Shown: positions 17,285 to 28,738 of the stretch, piece after piece
How the letters are laid out: each line of letters begins with the position of its first letter
How positions within the stretch are numbered: position 1 is the first letter of the stretch
Assembly (NCBI GenBank): GCA_020848905.1
Contig: JADLHG010000029.1
Location: 39,620-103,619, forward strand
Reading direction: 5' to 3'
Origin: Deltaproteobacteria bacterium
Lineage (GTDB): Bacteria > Myxococcota_A > Polyangia > GCA-2747355 > JADLHG01
DNA: 64,000 nt
Translations under genes and position numbers: made by a program
Notes under the pieces: model-generated
Told to the model about the DNA's origin: nothing
What the model saw: the letters and a program-made list of their open reading frames with translations, nothing else
Databases searched by the model: none

Positions 17285-17314
17285 TTGACAGGCGCGGCGT
17301 GGATTTGGTCTACT
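17285..17314 (+). promoter_or_regulatory. Probable sigma-70-type promoter of efp
   Basis: A perfect -35 hexamer TTGACA (17285-17290) is followed after 18 bases by TCTACT (17309-17314, 4 of 6 matches to TATAAT). It lies 33 bases before the efp ATG, on the same strand, in the 164-base divergent spacer. AAGG and AGAGG lie just before the ATG. Confidence 0.5.
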
Positions 17315-17347
17315 CACGCCCCATCAACGCCCCACCAAGGCAGAGGC

Positions 17348-17911
17348 ATGTACGACACATCAAGCATTCGCAAGGGGCTGAAGATCCAGCTCGACGGTGA
17401 CCCTTACATCGTTGTGGATTTCCAGTTCGTCAAGCCGGGCAAGGGCACGGCCTTCACCAAGACGCGCATCAAGAACCTGATCACGGGCGCCGTCCTCGAG
17501 CGCACCTTTCGCTCCGGCGAGAAGCTCGAGCCAGCCAACGTGGAAGAGCGCGAGATGCAGTATCTCTACCGGGACGGCGAGAACTTCTGCCTCATGGACA
17601 ACGCGAACTACGAGCAGATCTACGCCAGCCAGGACGTGGTGGGGGACTCGGCCAAGTTCATGCCGGAGAACCTGAACATCACCGTGATGCTCTACAACGA
17701 GCGCCCCGTCGGCCTCACGCTGCCGAACTTCGTCGAGCTGCAGATCACGCACTGCGAACCTGGCGTCCGCGGTGACACGGCCTCCGGTGCCACCAAGCCC
17801 GCCACCCTCTCAACGGGCGCTATCATCCAGGTCCCTCTCTTCGTGGAGGAGAGCACCTGGGTCAAGATCGACACCCGCACCGGCGAGTACGTGGAGCGCG
17901 TGAAGAAGTAG
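17348..17911 (+). CDS. efp: Elongation factor P
   Basis: EF-P enters the ribosomal E site and relieves stalling at polyproline. I placed the start at the ATG at 17348 (Met-Tyr-Asp-Thr-Ser-Ser-Ile-Arg-Lys-Gly), which gives 187 residues, the usual length; an earlier frame start would add an unrelated extension. The KOW-like domain I is followed by two OB domains. The loop that is post-translationally modified reads Lys-Pro-Gly-Lys32-Gly-Thr-Ala-Phe, so the acceptor is Lys32, the lysine type served by EpmA rather than the arginine type served by EarP. The gene for an EpmA-like enzyme lies 17 bases downstream, which fits this assignment. The many polyproline stretches among window proteins make EF-P demand likely. 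Confidence 0.96.
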   Translation: MYDTSSIRKGLKIQLDGDPYIVVDFQFVKPGKGTAFTKTRIKNLITGAVLERTFRSGEKLEPANVEEREMQYLYRDGENFCLMDNANYEQIYASQDVVGDSAKFMPENLNITVMLYNERPVGLTLPNFVELQITHCEPGVRGDTASGATKPATLSTGAIIQVPLFVEESTWVKIDTRTGEYVERVKK

Positions 17912-17928
17912 TCCAGTCCGCGCCCGCG

Positions 17929-19236
17929 TTGACCGAACCCGAGGAACGCGACGTGCAGCGCACCCTCTCCGCGGAGCTTCTCTCGAGCTCTCCCGGCCGC
18001 GAAGCTGCGCTCCTCAGGGGACGCATCCTCCGGCACCCCCTTGGCGACGACGTCACGTTTCTCTTCGAGGACGCGAGCGGACGCGTGCGCCTCGCCTGGA
18101 CGCTTTCCGACGCGCTCCCAGTGCCCGGAACGATCGTCGAGTTGGTGGTGGAGCCTCGCGCCGAGGGGTGGGGCGTCGCACGCTGCGAGGTGCTCACCCC
18201 GTACCGGCGCGACGTGCCGTATCCGTCTCCCGGCGGTGAGGCCTGGCGCGTCGCGGGGGGGGGCCGGTCCCGCCGCGAGCGCCTCCGCGTCCGGGCAGAC
18301 GTCCTGCGGGCGATTCGCGCCTTTTTCGACGCGCGCGGCTACCTCGAGGTGCAAACCCCCGTGCGCGTCACGTCGCCGGGGCTCGAGCCGCACCTCCGGG
18401 CCGTGCCGTCGGACGACGCCTTTCTCATCACCTCTCCGGAGTATCAGCTCAAACGCCTCCTCGCGGCGGGGATCGAGCGCCCCTACTTCCTCGGCCCGTG
18501 CTTCCGCGCCGAAGAGGAGGGACCGCTCCACCACGGCGAGTTCTGCATGCTGGAATGGTACGAGGCCTACGCGGACCTCCCGTCGCTGATGCGCCAGACC
18601 GAGGAGCTCGTCCGCGCCGCCGCGCGCGCCGCGAACCGGCCTGCCGCCGCGCCCTTTCGGGGCGCCCCGCTGGACCTGGACCGCCCCTTCGTGCGCCTGA
18701 CCGTCCGCGAGGCGTTCGACCGCTACGCCGGCATCGACCTCCGGGGCGTGATGGACGCGATCGGGCTGCGGCGCGCCGCCGAAGCGGCAGGGCACGGGCC
18801 CTTTCCCGGCGACGCACACTTCGACGCGGTCTTCTCGGAGCTCCTCGTCACCTGGGTGGAGCCGCACCTGGCCCAGCTCGGCGCCGTCTTTCTCACCGAC
18901 TTCCCGGCCCCGCTGGCCGCCCTGGCGCGCCTTTGTCCCGAGGACCCGACCGTGGCCGAGCGCTTCGAGCTCTATCTGGGCGGAGTCGAGCTGGCGAACG
19001 CCTTCGGGGAGCTCACGGACCCAGTGGAGCAGGAGCGGCGCCTCCACGGCGACCTGGCCCTTCGCGCGGAGCTCGGCGCACCGGTCTACCCCATCGACGA
19101 GCGTTTTCTCGAAGCGCTGCGCGAAGGGATCCCGCCCGCGGCGGGCATCGCGCTCGGGATCGACCGCCTTCTCCTCGTCCTCTGCGACGCCGACCGTCTC
19201 GACGAGGTCGTGGCCTTCGCCCCCGACGAGCTCTAG
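17929..19236 (+). CDS. epmA: EpmA-like EF-P lysine ligase (lysyl-tRNA synthetase paralogue)
   Basis: This class II aminoacyl-tRNA-synthetase homologue of about 435 residues is predicted to attach beta-lysine (or lysine) to EF-P Lys32. The catalytic core shows motif 2 (Phe-Leu-Gly-Pro-Cys-Phe-Arg-Ala-Glu-Glu), His-His-Gly-Glu-Phe-Cys-Met-Leu-Glu-Trp and motif 3 (Gly-Ile-Ala-Leu-Gly-Ile-Asp-Arg-Leu-Leu). Escherichia coli EpmA has about 325 residues and lacks an N-terminal domain. Here about 110 extra N-terminal residues with beta-strand pattern ([21 protein letters not shown]) may be an OB fold. The start is TTG at 17929 or GTG at 17953. It is adjacent to efp. EpmB, the lysine 2,3-aminomutase that makes beta-lysine, is not in the window. 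Confidence 0.88.
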   Translation: MTEPEERDVQRTLSAELLSSSPGREAALLRGRILRHPLGDDVTFLFEDASGRVRLAWTLSDALPVPGTIVELVVEPRAEGWGVARCEVLTPYRRDVPYPSPGGEAWRVAGGGRSRRERLRVRADVLRAIRAFFDARGYLEVQTPVRVTSPGLEPHLRAVPSDDAFLITSPEYQLKRLLAAGIERPYFLGPCFRAEEEGPLHHGEFCMLEWYEAYADLPSLMRQTEELVRAAARAANRPAAAPFRGAPLDLDRPFVRLTVREAFDRYAGIDLRGVMDAIGLRRAAEAAGHGPFPGDAHFDAVFSELLVTWVEPHLAQLGAVFLTDFPAPLAALARLCPEDPTVAERFELYLGGVELANAFGELTDPVEQERRLHGDLALRAELGAPVYPIDERFLEALREGIPPAAGIALGIDRLLLVLCDADRLDEVVAFAPDEL

Positions 19237-19250
19237 AACCCCCGCTCTAC

Positions 19251-22135
<2,885 letters not shown>

Positions 22136-22136
<1 letters not shown>

Positions 22137-22220
22137 GGTGCCCGGGACGGGATTCGAACCCGTACGCCTCGCGGCAAAGGATTTTAAGTCCCTTGTGTCT
22201 GCCGGTTTCACCACCCGGGC
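22136..22220 (-). tRNA. tRNA-Leu (anticodon UAA)
   Basis: Read on the minus strand, the gene begins with acceptor arm GCCCGGG and ends with CCCGGGC, discriminator A and an encoded CCA (85 bases). The anticodon stem AGGGA/TCCTT (one G-T pair) encloses the loop CTTAAAA, giving anticodon UAA. A long variable arm (TTTGCCGCGAGGCG region) and T arm with GGTTCGAATCC follow, as expected for leucine. The sequence closely resembles Escherichia coli tRNA-Leu(UAA). The final A is also the first base of the uvrA start codon. Confidence 0.95.
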
Positions 22221-22317
22221 CCTCTTCCCGTCGCCCCACGCAGGGCTTGGGAGTGTGCATCAACCCTCGGAGAGCGGCAATAGACCGCGGCACCGGCGTC
22301 TCCTATCATGAGGCGCG

Positions 22318-23052
22318 ATGAGCGATGCGCCCTCGGCCGAGGAGGCCAGGTTCTCCTTCCCCGACCCCGATGACGCCGACGAGGACGGGGTGGTGGCCGT
22401 CGGAGGGCCGCTCGACCCGTACCGCATCCTGGCCGCCTATCGACGCGGGATCTTCCCCTGGTCCGGTCGTCCCGTGCGCTGGTACTCGCCGGACCCCCGC
22501 GCCATCTTCTGGCAGGCCCGGCTCCCGCGAAAGCTCGGGAAGATGGCTCGCAAGGGAGGCTTCGGCGTCACCTACGACCGGGACTTCGAGGGCGTAATTC
22601 GCGGCTGCCTCGAGGCGCACCGCGACGAGGGCGTCTGGATCACCCCCGCGTTCATCGCCGGGTACACCGGGCTGCACCGCCTGGGTTACGCGCACAGCGT
22701 GGAGGTGTGGCAGGGGGACGAGCTCGTCGGAGGCCTGTACGGCGTGCAGCTCCAGGGGCTCTTCTCGGGGGAGTCGATGTTCTTTCGCGTATCGAACGCC
22801 TCGAAGGTGGCCTTTGCGGCCCTCGTAGCCCGGCTCGGGAGCATCGGCACGGTGCTCGTGGACTGCCAGTCGCTCACCGAGCACACCTATCGGCTGGGCG
22901 CCGGGCTCGTGCGACGCGCGGACTACCTGCGGCTCCTCTCCCAGGCGCTGCGCGTCCGCTGCCTGTACGCGGAGTCGCGCTGGCCCGAGGCGCTCTCGCC
23001 GGAGGAAGCTTCCTGGCTCGGGCTCGGGGCCACGACGCCTACGGAGCGCTGA
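22318..23052 (+). CDS. aat: Leucyl/phenylalanyl-tRNA-protein transferase
   Basis: Aat moves Leu or Phe from its tRNA onto N-terminal Lys or Arg of proteins, marking them for ClpS-ClpAP degradation (bacterial N-end rule). The 244-residue protein matches the family over its length: Val-Ala-Val-Gly-Gly-Pro-Leu near the N-terminus, [15 protein letters not shown], then Gly-Gly-Leu-Tyr-Gly-Val-Gln-Leu and Phe-Ser-Gly-Glu-Ser-Met-Phe-Phe with the catalytic-site Glu, and Asp-Cys-Gln. GAGG lies 5 bases before the ATG. It is transcribed away from the tRNA-Leu gene with a 97-base spacer between them. Its end overlaps the convergent lipoprotein gene by 14 bases. Confidence 0.94.
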   Translation: MSDAPSAEEARFSFPDPDDADEDGVVAVGGPLDPYRILAAYRRGIFPWSGRPVRWYSPDPRAIFWQARLPRKLGKMARKGGFGVTYDRDFEGVIRGCLEAHRDEGVWITPAFIAGYTGLHRLGYAHSVEVWQGDELVGGLYGVQLQGLFSGESMFFRVSNASKVAFAALVARLGSIGTVLVDCQSLTEHTYRLGAGLVRRADYLRLLSQALRVRCLYAESRWPEALSPEEASWLGLGATTPTER

Positions 23053-24094
23053 TCACCCAGAGGTAGTCGAAGCAGGCGGCAGCGCCGTGCGTGAAGAAGC
23101 CCGGCGTCCCGGAGCCGTGCGTCCCGTCGGACGCGGAGACGAGAGGGCCGTTCGGTTGGAGGCCGCAGCTCAGCTGGTCCCCTTGCGCGGTGATGCGGAC
23201 ACGAAAGGGGCCGTTCCCCTGGACCGTCCCGCTGCCGCTCTCGGCCAGGATGCGGGCGCTGCTGCTGTTGTAGCGGCTGAGCACCAGCCGCCGGTCGTGG
23301 AGGTTCACCGCGCACGTGTAGCCGTCGAAGTCCGACACCCCGACGCTGGTCACGCGGAAGCCGAGGCCCGCCGCCGCGAAGCCCTTCCCGGTGGCCGGCA
23401 GTGAGTTCGTCACCGTCAGGCGCGTCTCGGCTCGGTAGTCGGTCTTCGCGATGAGGCCGGCGGATAGCATCGTGCGCTGGTAGCGATCGAAGGTCAGCTC
23501 CGTCTGACAGCGGGCGTCCCCGGTCGGAGCCCAGGAGCCGAGGCCGACCATATCCCCCGCCGACGCGGCACCCGTCTTGTAGTAGTAGACCGTGTTCTTC
23601 ACGAGGGGCGCCGGGTCGACGTCGTCGGGGATCGTGTCGCCGTCGTCGTCCGGATCGCAGGCGTCTCCCTGCCCGTCCTTGTCCTGGTCCTCCTGGCCCG
23701 CGTTGGGCACGTCGGGGCAGTTATCTCTGTCGTCGGCCTTTCCGTCGCCGTCCCGGTCCGCGGAGATGCTCGCATCGGGCAGTCGTTGGTCCGCAACGCG
23801 CTGATCGGTCGTCCGCTGATCCGGGATGCGTTGGTCCGTACGCCCGAGGTCACCGGCGCGGCTGTCGAGGCGTCCGAGGTCTCTTTCCGGGCCCTGGTCG
23901 GCCGGTGCGCCTCCGTCGGCCCGGCCAAGGTCCGCCGCGGCTCCGTCACCATAGCTCGAGCCGATGCCGCCGCGCTGGAAGACGCACGAGGCCGCCGTCG
24001 CCAGCGTCAGGAGGAGAGCAATCGTCGCCACGGCGTCCGCGCGCCTGCGGCCTCCCGTGTCTCTCCGCCCGGTTGGTGAATGCCTCGTCCGCAC
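23039..24094 (-). CDS. Lipoprotein with calcium-binding TSP3-like repeats
   Basis: The product has 351 residues, with a GTG start at 24094. A charged N-terminus and hydrophobic core end in Ala-Ala-Ser-Cys (lipobox, about residue 37). An Asp/Arg/Gly-rich linker carries five-residue Asp-Gln-Arg repeats. Residues about 120-165 hold thrombospondin type-3-like repeats ([21 protein letters not shown]) that should bind calcium. The C-terminal 180 residues form a jelly-roll-like all-beta domain with Phe-Asp-Gly-Tyr-Thr-Cys and [21 protein letters not shown], resembling concanavalin-like laminin G folds. It is probably a surface lipoprotein that binds a glycan or protein. No enzymatic residues are evident. 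Confidence 0.82.
   Translation of the reverse strand: MRTRHSPTGRRDTGGRRRADAVATIALLLTLATAASCVFQRGGIGSSYGDGAAADLGRADGGAPADQGPERDLGRLDSRAGDLGRTDQRIPDQRTTDQRVADQRLPDASISADRDGDGKADDRDNCPDVPNAGQEDQDKDGQGDACDPDDDGDTIPDDVDPAPLVKNTVYYYKTGAASAGDMVGLGSWAPTGDARCQTELTFDRYQRTMLSAGLIAKTDYRAETRLTVTNSLPATGKGFAAAGLGFRVTSVGVSDFDGYTCAVNLHDRRLVLSRYNSSSARILAESGSGTVQGNGPFRVRITAQGDQLSCGLQPNGPLVSASDGTHGSGTPGFFTHGAAACFDYLWVISAP
23774..23836 (-). repeat. In-frame 15-base tandem repeat encoding Asp-Gln-Arg-X-X
   Basis: Four consecutive five-codon units encode [15 protein letters not shown] and DQRLP, followed by Asp. The two variable positions differ in each unit, while Asp-Gln-Arg is kept with synonymous changes (GAC/GAT, CAA/CAG, CGC/CGG/CGA). 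The repeat lies in the linker between the lipid anchor and the calcium repeats of the lipoprotein. Confidence 0.8.
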
Positions 24095-24165
24095 CGCGTC
24101 TCGACCCTGGTGGGCCTATTCTATCCGAGCCCGGGCCGCGGCGCACCGTCGCCGGAGCCGGCTGG

Positions 24166-24927
24166 TTAGCTCTCGCGCGTGGCCTGCGCCGCGCTGCGGG
24201 CGGCGATCGTGAAGACCACGGCCACGAGCGCGACGACGAGCCAGAGGGGGCCGAGGTCCCCCGGCTGCGAACGTGCGACGGCCACCCCCACCGGTACTGC
24301 GTTGAAGAGGGCGTGAATCAGGATCGGCGCCCAGAGGGACCGGGTCTGCTCGTAGCCGAAGGCCACCACGAGCCCGAGCAAGAAGGTCCAGACCGCCTGC
24401 CCGAGAGTTCCGTGCATGAGCGAAAAGAGAAGCGCCGCCAGGAGGGCCGCGGTGAAGGCCGGCAGCCCCTGGCGCAGGTGGCGGTAGAGGAGCCCCCGGA
24501 AGGTGGCCTCCTCGGCCACGGGAGCGAGGAGCGCCACGTGCAGGACCATGGCGGCGGTGGCCGGGTCCACCCCCAACGTTCCCGCCGCAGGGTCCCGCGC
24601 CGCCGCCAGCATCGAAAGCAGATTCGCTACCGCGGCCAGCGTGCCGAGCAGCAGCCCGGCCGCCACCGCGAGAGATGCCGGCGCGTTTCGAGAGCGCCCA
24701 ACCGTCGTCTCGGGAAGCGGAGCCACCACGCGATAGAGCGTAGCGGCGGCAGCCAGCATCGTCAGCGGCGGCACGGTGTGCACGGCGACCCGCCGCCAGG
24801 TGGCCCCTGCGCAGCGCAACGCGAGGTACTCCGCGATGCGGTGCGCTGCCAGAGGGGCGAGAGCTACGGCCGATCCGAGATGCGGGTGCCGCGCAGGCCG
24901 GACCCGCGACGGGGCGGGGGAGCTCAT
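24166..24927 (-). CDS. CPBP-family intramembrane metalloprotease (CAAX-protease-like)
   Basis: AAGGAG 5 bases before the ATG at 24927 fixes the start and gives 253 residues; an earlier frame start would add 17 residues of unlikely sequence. The family motifs are intact: Glu-Glu-Ala-Thr-Phe-Arg (the EExxxR box), Phe-Ser-Leu-Met-His-Gly, and Ile-Leu-Ile-His-Ala-Leu-Phe-Asn (HxxxN). Six or seven membrane helices are visible. Bacterial members include immunity proteins for peptides and processing enzymes. No bacteriocin gene is visible nearby, so the substrate is unknown. It lies 112 bases downstream of a response-regulator gene on the same strand. Confidence 0.88.
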   Translation of the reverse strand: MSSPAPSRVRPARHPHLGSAVALAPLAAHRIAEYLALRCAGATWRRVAVHTVPPLTMLAAAATLYRVVAPLPETTVGRSRNAPASLAVAAGLLLGTLAAVANLLSMLAAARDPAAGTLGVDPATAAMVLHVALLAPVAEEATFRGLLYRHLRQGLPAFTAALLAALLFSLMHGTLGQAVWTFLLGLVVAFGYEQTRSLWAPILIHALFNAVPVGVAVARSQPGDLGPLWLVVALVAVVFTIAARSAAQATRES

Positions 24928-25039
24928 GTCGACTCCTTCAGGGCAGGTGCGGGGTGGAGCACGGGCGCTCGGGCGCAATCCCTATAGACACCCAGACACC
25001 GCTCCACCTTGGGAAGTTCCGCGACGTCGCCCCGCGCGG

Positions 25040-25720
25040 TCAGGGTACGCGGTATCCAAAGCCGAAAACCGTCAAGATCACCACCGGATGCCGGGGATCC
25101 CGCTCGATGTGCCGTCGCAGGTTGTGCATGTGCGAGGTGAGGCGCCCCTCCCCAGCCTCCAGATCGTCGGCGTAGAGGAGGTCCAGGAGATCCTCCTTGG
25201 CTTGCGGCTCCCCGCGGTGGGCGCACAGAAAGGCGATGAGCTTGTACTCCGTGGGCGTCAGCGGCGCGACCCGGCCGGCCACGCGCACCTCGCGGAGGCG
25301 GGTGTCCACCTCGACCTCGCCCTCCGGTCCCACGCGATAGATCCGATGCCCGAAGGTGCGCATCTGGGCCCGCACCCAGCCCTCGAGCTCCCTCAGGCTC
25401 ACGGTCTTGTCCAGGTACCCCGTGGCCCCGAACTCGAGCCCCTGCACCTTGTCCAGCGGCGCCACCTTGTAGGCGGAGAGCATCAGGATCGGCCCCGCGA
25501 AGAACTCGCGCAGCTTGCGGCACGCGTAGTAGCCGGCGTCGTCCCCCTCGAGGTCGAAGCGCACGTCGAGCAGGATGCACTCGGGGTGCTTCGATCGGGC
25601 GAGGGCCACCCCGTCCGCCGTGCCGCTCGCGCTCAGCACCTCGAAGTCGCGGTGCTGGAAGTAGTCGCGCCAGATCTTCACCGTCTCGGCGTCGTCATCA
25701 ATGATCAGCAGGCGGTCCAT
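25040..25720 (-). CDS. OmpR/PhoB-type response regulator
   Basis: The product has 226 residues. The receiver domain (1-120) has Asp8-Asp9-Asp10, the phosphoacceptor Asp in Ile-Leu-Leu-Asp-Val-Arg, Ser in Leu-Met-Leu-Ser-Ala and a Lys in Leu-Asp-Lys-Thr-Val. The C-terminal winged helix (about 130-226) has Leu-Thr-Pro-Thr-Glu-Tyr-Lys-Leu and ends Val-Phe-Gly-Phe-Gly-Tyr-Arg-Val-Pro, as in the OmpR family. It should bind DNA as a phosphorylated dimer. The start overlaps the end of the sensor kinase gene by 23 bases and GGAG lies about 7 bases upstream, so the two form a cognate pair. Its targets are unknown. Confidence 0.92.
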   Translation of the reverse strand: MDRLLIIDDDAETVKIWRDYFQHRDFEVLSASGTADGVALARSKHPECILLDVRFDLEGDDAGYYACRKLREFFAGPILMLSAYKVAPLDKVQGLEFGATGYLDKTVSLRELEGWVRAQMRTFGHRIYRVGPEGEVEVDTRLREVRVAGRVAPLTPTEYKLIAFLCAHRGEPQAKEDLLDLLYADDLEAGEGRLTSHMHNLRRHIERDPRHPVVILTVFGFGYRVP

Positions 25721-28694
25721 GCGGCGTCTCCACGAGGGGTAGACTCAGAAGGAAGGTAGCGCCTTTCCCCTCGGAGGGCGCGAGCTCGAGCTCCCCGCCG
25801 TGCGCGCGGGCGATCTCACGCGCGAAACCGAGCCCCAGCCCGAAGCCGCCGTGTTCCGGGCGGGTCCGACCCCGCTCGAAGGGGAGAAAGATGCGTTCCC
25901 GGTCCTCGCGCGGCACACCCGCCCCCGCGTCCCGGACCTCGAGCACGCCGAGCTTCCCCTCGGGGCGCGTGGCCACCACGACCTCCGTGAGAGGCCCGGC
26001 GTACTTCGCCGCGTTGTCGAGGAGGTTGCGCAGCGCGAGCTCCAGGTACAGCGGATCGTACCGCACGGGCAGGGGCGCTTCCGCGGGGCAGAAGCGGGGC
26101 GGCCCCTCCGCCCCGTCGACGGCCAGGCGCGACAGGATCTCCCGCACGGCGCCGGAGAGGTCGCCGGGCTGGAGCGCGAGGGGGATCCCGGTGGCGAGCC
26201 GCGACTGGTGCAGCAGGCTCTCCACGAGGCGCGCGAGGTGGCGGGCGTCCGCGAGAACCGCCCCGGCGTATTCCGCCAGCCGCGCCGGGTCGGCCCGCGT
26301 CTCCTCGAGCGTGAGCATCTCCGCCCGGTGTCCGAGCCGCGCCAGCGGCTTGCGTAGCTCGTGCGAGGCGAGCCGCACGAAATGGCGTCTCTGTTCTAGA
26401 ACGGCCTCTCGCTCCCGGATGGCCGCGCGCTCCCTGCCACGGGCTCGCGCCGCCCGTGCCGCAGCGTAGCCGAGGAGCCCGAGGCTCGCCGCGACCAGGC
26501 CGAGGAGCCAGGGCTCCCGCCACCAGCGGCGCACCACGCGGACCTCGTGCCGCGCCGGCGTCGGATCGACGTTCAGGTCCCGGTCCATCGCCCGCGCCTC
26601 GACGCGGTGGACCCCCGGCCGGAGCCCCTCGAGCACCACCCGCGCCGCAGAGTCGAAGGGGCTCCAGGGCCCCCCGTCCACGCGGTAGCTGTAGAGCAGG
26701 TCCGCCGTCGGGGTGTCCTTCAGGGCGTCCTGCCCGCCGAGAGCCAGCGAGGCGAGCTCCCCCTCCACCACCACCGAGGAGGGTCCGAGCACCCCGGATG
26801 GGCCGCGGCCGAGGCTCGTCTCGGGGGGGAGGTGGTCGGGACGGTAGCGGCTCAGTCCCCCGCCGAAGGTCGCAAAGAACAGCGTTCCATCTCCCTCTGT
26901 CAGCAGTTCGTGCACCGTATCCGACCCGAGGCCGTCGGCCGTGGAGTAGCGGCTCCAGCGTCCGTCGAATAGGCGGTGCACCCCGAGGCCCCGGATGGCG
27001 AACCAGAGCGACCCGTCCGAGGTGGCCATGACGAAGCGCGAAAAACGCCCGGGAGGGAGAAACGGCCCCGAGGGAAGACGCTCCCACTTGTCGCCCCGCA
27101 AGCGGTAGACGCCGCTCGGTCCGGAGGCCCAGAGCCCGCCGTCCCGGGCCTGCGCCAGGCCGAAGACCCGGTCCGCGCGCTCGGGCGCCGGCGCCGTGGG
27201 GAAAGCGATCCAACGCTCGTTTTCGAGGCGCGCGACCCCGCCGTCGGTGGCGACCCAGACCCGCCCCCCCCGATCCACGAGCAGCGCGTTCGCCTCTTCC
27301 GCGGGCAGGCCGCGGTCGCGCGCATACCAGCGATAGCCGCTCGGCCCGCGCGCGGCGACTCCCGCCCCGGTCGCCAGCCACAGCTCCCCCGCAGGCGTCT
27401 GCGCGAGGTGATTCACCCCCACGGGCCGGCCACCCGGGCGCAGCGCCTCGTCGTGCCAGCCCCCGTCCGGGTCGCGACGCCGGATCCCCGCACGCGTCGC
27501 CACCCAGACGATGCCGCGCCGGTCCTCGAGCAGGTGTTGCACGTAGTCCCGATCCGGATGGCCGGTGCGAAAGGTCTCCCAGCGTCCCTGTGCGAACCGA
27601 CAGACCCCACCGTCCGTCCCCACCCAGAGCGCGCCGTCGCGGCTCCGCAGGAGTCCCCCCGTCAGGTTGTTGCTGGCGAGCCCATCGGCCTCGGTCATCT
27701 GCTCCCAGCGCGAAAGGGCGTGGCGGGTCACGCCGCCGCCGAGCGTGCCCATCCAGATCGCGCCGTCCCGCGCCTCGGCGAGGGCCAGGATCAGGTTGCT
27801 CCCCAGGCCGTCGCGCCGCGTGAGGCTGCTGAAGGTCCGCCCGTCGAAACGACTCGCCCCCCCGGAGGTGGCCAGCCACAGTCTTCCGTCTCTCGCCGGC
27901 CGGATGGCGAGCACGCGGTTGCTAGCCAGCCCTCGACGCGCGTCGTACACCTCGAAGTGGTAGGAGCCCTCCCGCAGGAGGCCCGCCAGCGCCCCCGCGC
28001 CGGCGGTGCCGAGCCACAACCGCCCGTCGCGGTCTTCCGCCAGCGCCTGCACGTAGAAGTGTCGCCGCACCTCTGCCCGCACCGGGAGCGCCTCCCAGCG
28101 CTGGCCGTCGAAGCGCTGGAGCAGGGGCTGGTCGTGGACTCCGCACACGATGGCCCCGCTGCGCAGCTCGGTGCAGCGCGTGAGCTCCCCCGGGGCGAGG
28201 CCCTGCGCCGGCCCGTATGCGAACAAACGCTCGCCATCCCCTCGGATCACCCCGCCGCCGCCCAGCGTCGCCCACAGCCGCCCCCGACGGTCCACCAGCA
28301 GCGACTTCACGTCGTCGCTCGGCAGCCCGTCCCGACGGGTGAACCAGCGCCAGCGCCCCCCCCGGTACCGACCGAGCCCCGCCCCCTCGGTCCCGATCCA
28401 GATCGCCCCGTCCGGCCCTTCGGCCAGCGCCGTCGTCTCGGCCTGGCTCGGCCGCAGCAGCTCGTACCGTCCTCGGAGGGGGTCGTAGCGCGTGACCCCC
28501 TCGGGAGTGGCGAACCAGAACGCTCCGTCGCGGGCCTCGAGAACGTCGCGCACGATGTCGTGTGCCAGCCCGTCGCGGCGGGTGAAGGTCCGCAGCTGGT
28601 AGAGCGGAGCCGCCTCCGCGCGCAGCGCCACGAGCAGTGCGCCGCAGAGGGCCCACCAACTGACGTCGCGCGCGAAAGAGCCGCGGGAAAGCAT
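25698..28694 (-). CDS. Reg_prop beta-propeller sensor histidine kinase
   Basis: The product has 998 residues. A signal peptide (about 1-28) is followed by a long series of propeller repeats of the Reg_prop type, with recurring Asp-Gly-X-[LIV]-Trp-[FVIL]-[GA]-T and Arg-Asp-Gly-Leu motifs, to about residue 620. A Y_Y_Y Ig-like domain (about 640-715) comes next, then one membrane helix (about 728-746), HisKA with His778 in Ala-Ser-His-Glu-Leu-Arg-Lys-Pro, and HATPase with Asn-Leu-Leu-Asp-Asn-Ala, Asp-Ala-Gly-Ala-Gly and Gly-Phe-Gly-Leu-Gly-Leu-Gly. The periplasmic part resembles Bacteroides hybrid two-component systems that sense oligosaccharides, but the regulator here is a separate OmpR-type protein. 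The ligand is unknown. Confidence 0.92.
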   Translation of the reverse strand: MLSRGSFARDVSWWALCGALLVALRAEAAPLYQLRTFTRRDGLAHDIVRDVLEARDGAFWFATPEGVTRYDPLRGRYELLRPSQAETTALAEGPDGAIWIGTEGAGLGRYRGGRWRWFTRRDGLPSDDVKSLLVDRRGRLWATLGGGGVIRGDGERLFAYGPAQGLAPGELTRCTELRSGAIVCGVHDQPLLQRFDGQRWEALPVRAEVRRHFYVQALAEDRDGRLWLGTAGAGALAGLLREGSYHFEVYDARRGLASNRVLAIRPARDGRLWLATSGGASRFDGRTFSSLTRRDGLGSNLILALAEARDGAIWMGTLGGGVTRHALSRWEQMTEADGLASNNLTGGLLRSRDGALWVGTDGGVCRFAQGRWETFRTGHPDRDYVQHLLEDRRGIVWVATRAGIRRRDPDGGWHDEALRPGGRPVGVNHLAQTPAGELWLATGAGVAARGPSGYRWYARDRGLPAEEANALLVDRGGRVWVATDGGVARLENERWIAFPTAPAPERADRVFGLAQARDGGLWASGPSGVYRLRGDKWERLPSGPFLPPGRFSRFVMATSDGSLWFAIRGLGVHRLFDGRWSRYSTADGLGSDTVHELLTEGDGTLFFATFGGGLSRYRPDHLPPETSLGRGPSGVLGPSSVVVEGELASLALGGQDALKDTPTADLLYSYRVDGGPWSPFDSAARVVLEGLRPGVHRVEARAMDRDLNVDPTPARHEVRVVRRWWREPWLLGLVAASLGLLGYAAARAARARGRERAAIREREAVLEQRRHFVRLASHELRKPLARLGHRAEMLTLEETRADPARLAEYAGAVLADARHLARLVESLLHQSRLATGIPLALQPGDLSGAVREILSRLAVDGAEGPPRFCPAEAPLPVRYDPLYLELALRNLLDNAAKYAGPLTEVVVATRPEGKLGVLEVRDAGAGVPREDRERIFLPFERGRTRPEHGGFGLGLGFAREIARAHGGELELAPSEGKGATFLLSLPLVETPHGPPADH

Positions 28695-28738
28695 CGGGGG
28701 ACAGTCTACGCGCTTGCCCCGCGGACGGGATAGCGGCG

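Noticed and set aside
22137..22214. Upstream GTG start for uvrA that reads through the tRNA
   Set aside because: The 26 extra residues are just translated tRNA and do not belong to any UvrA. The family N-terminus matches the ATG at 22136.
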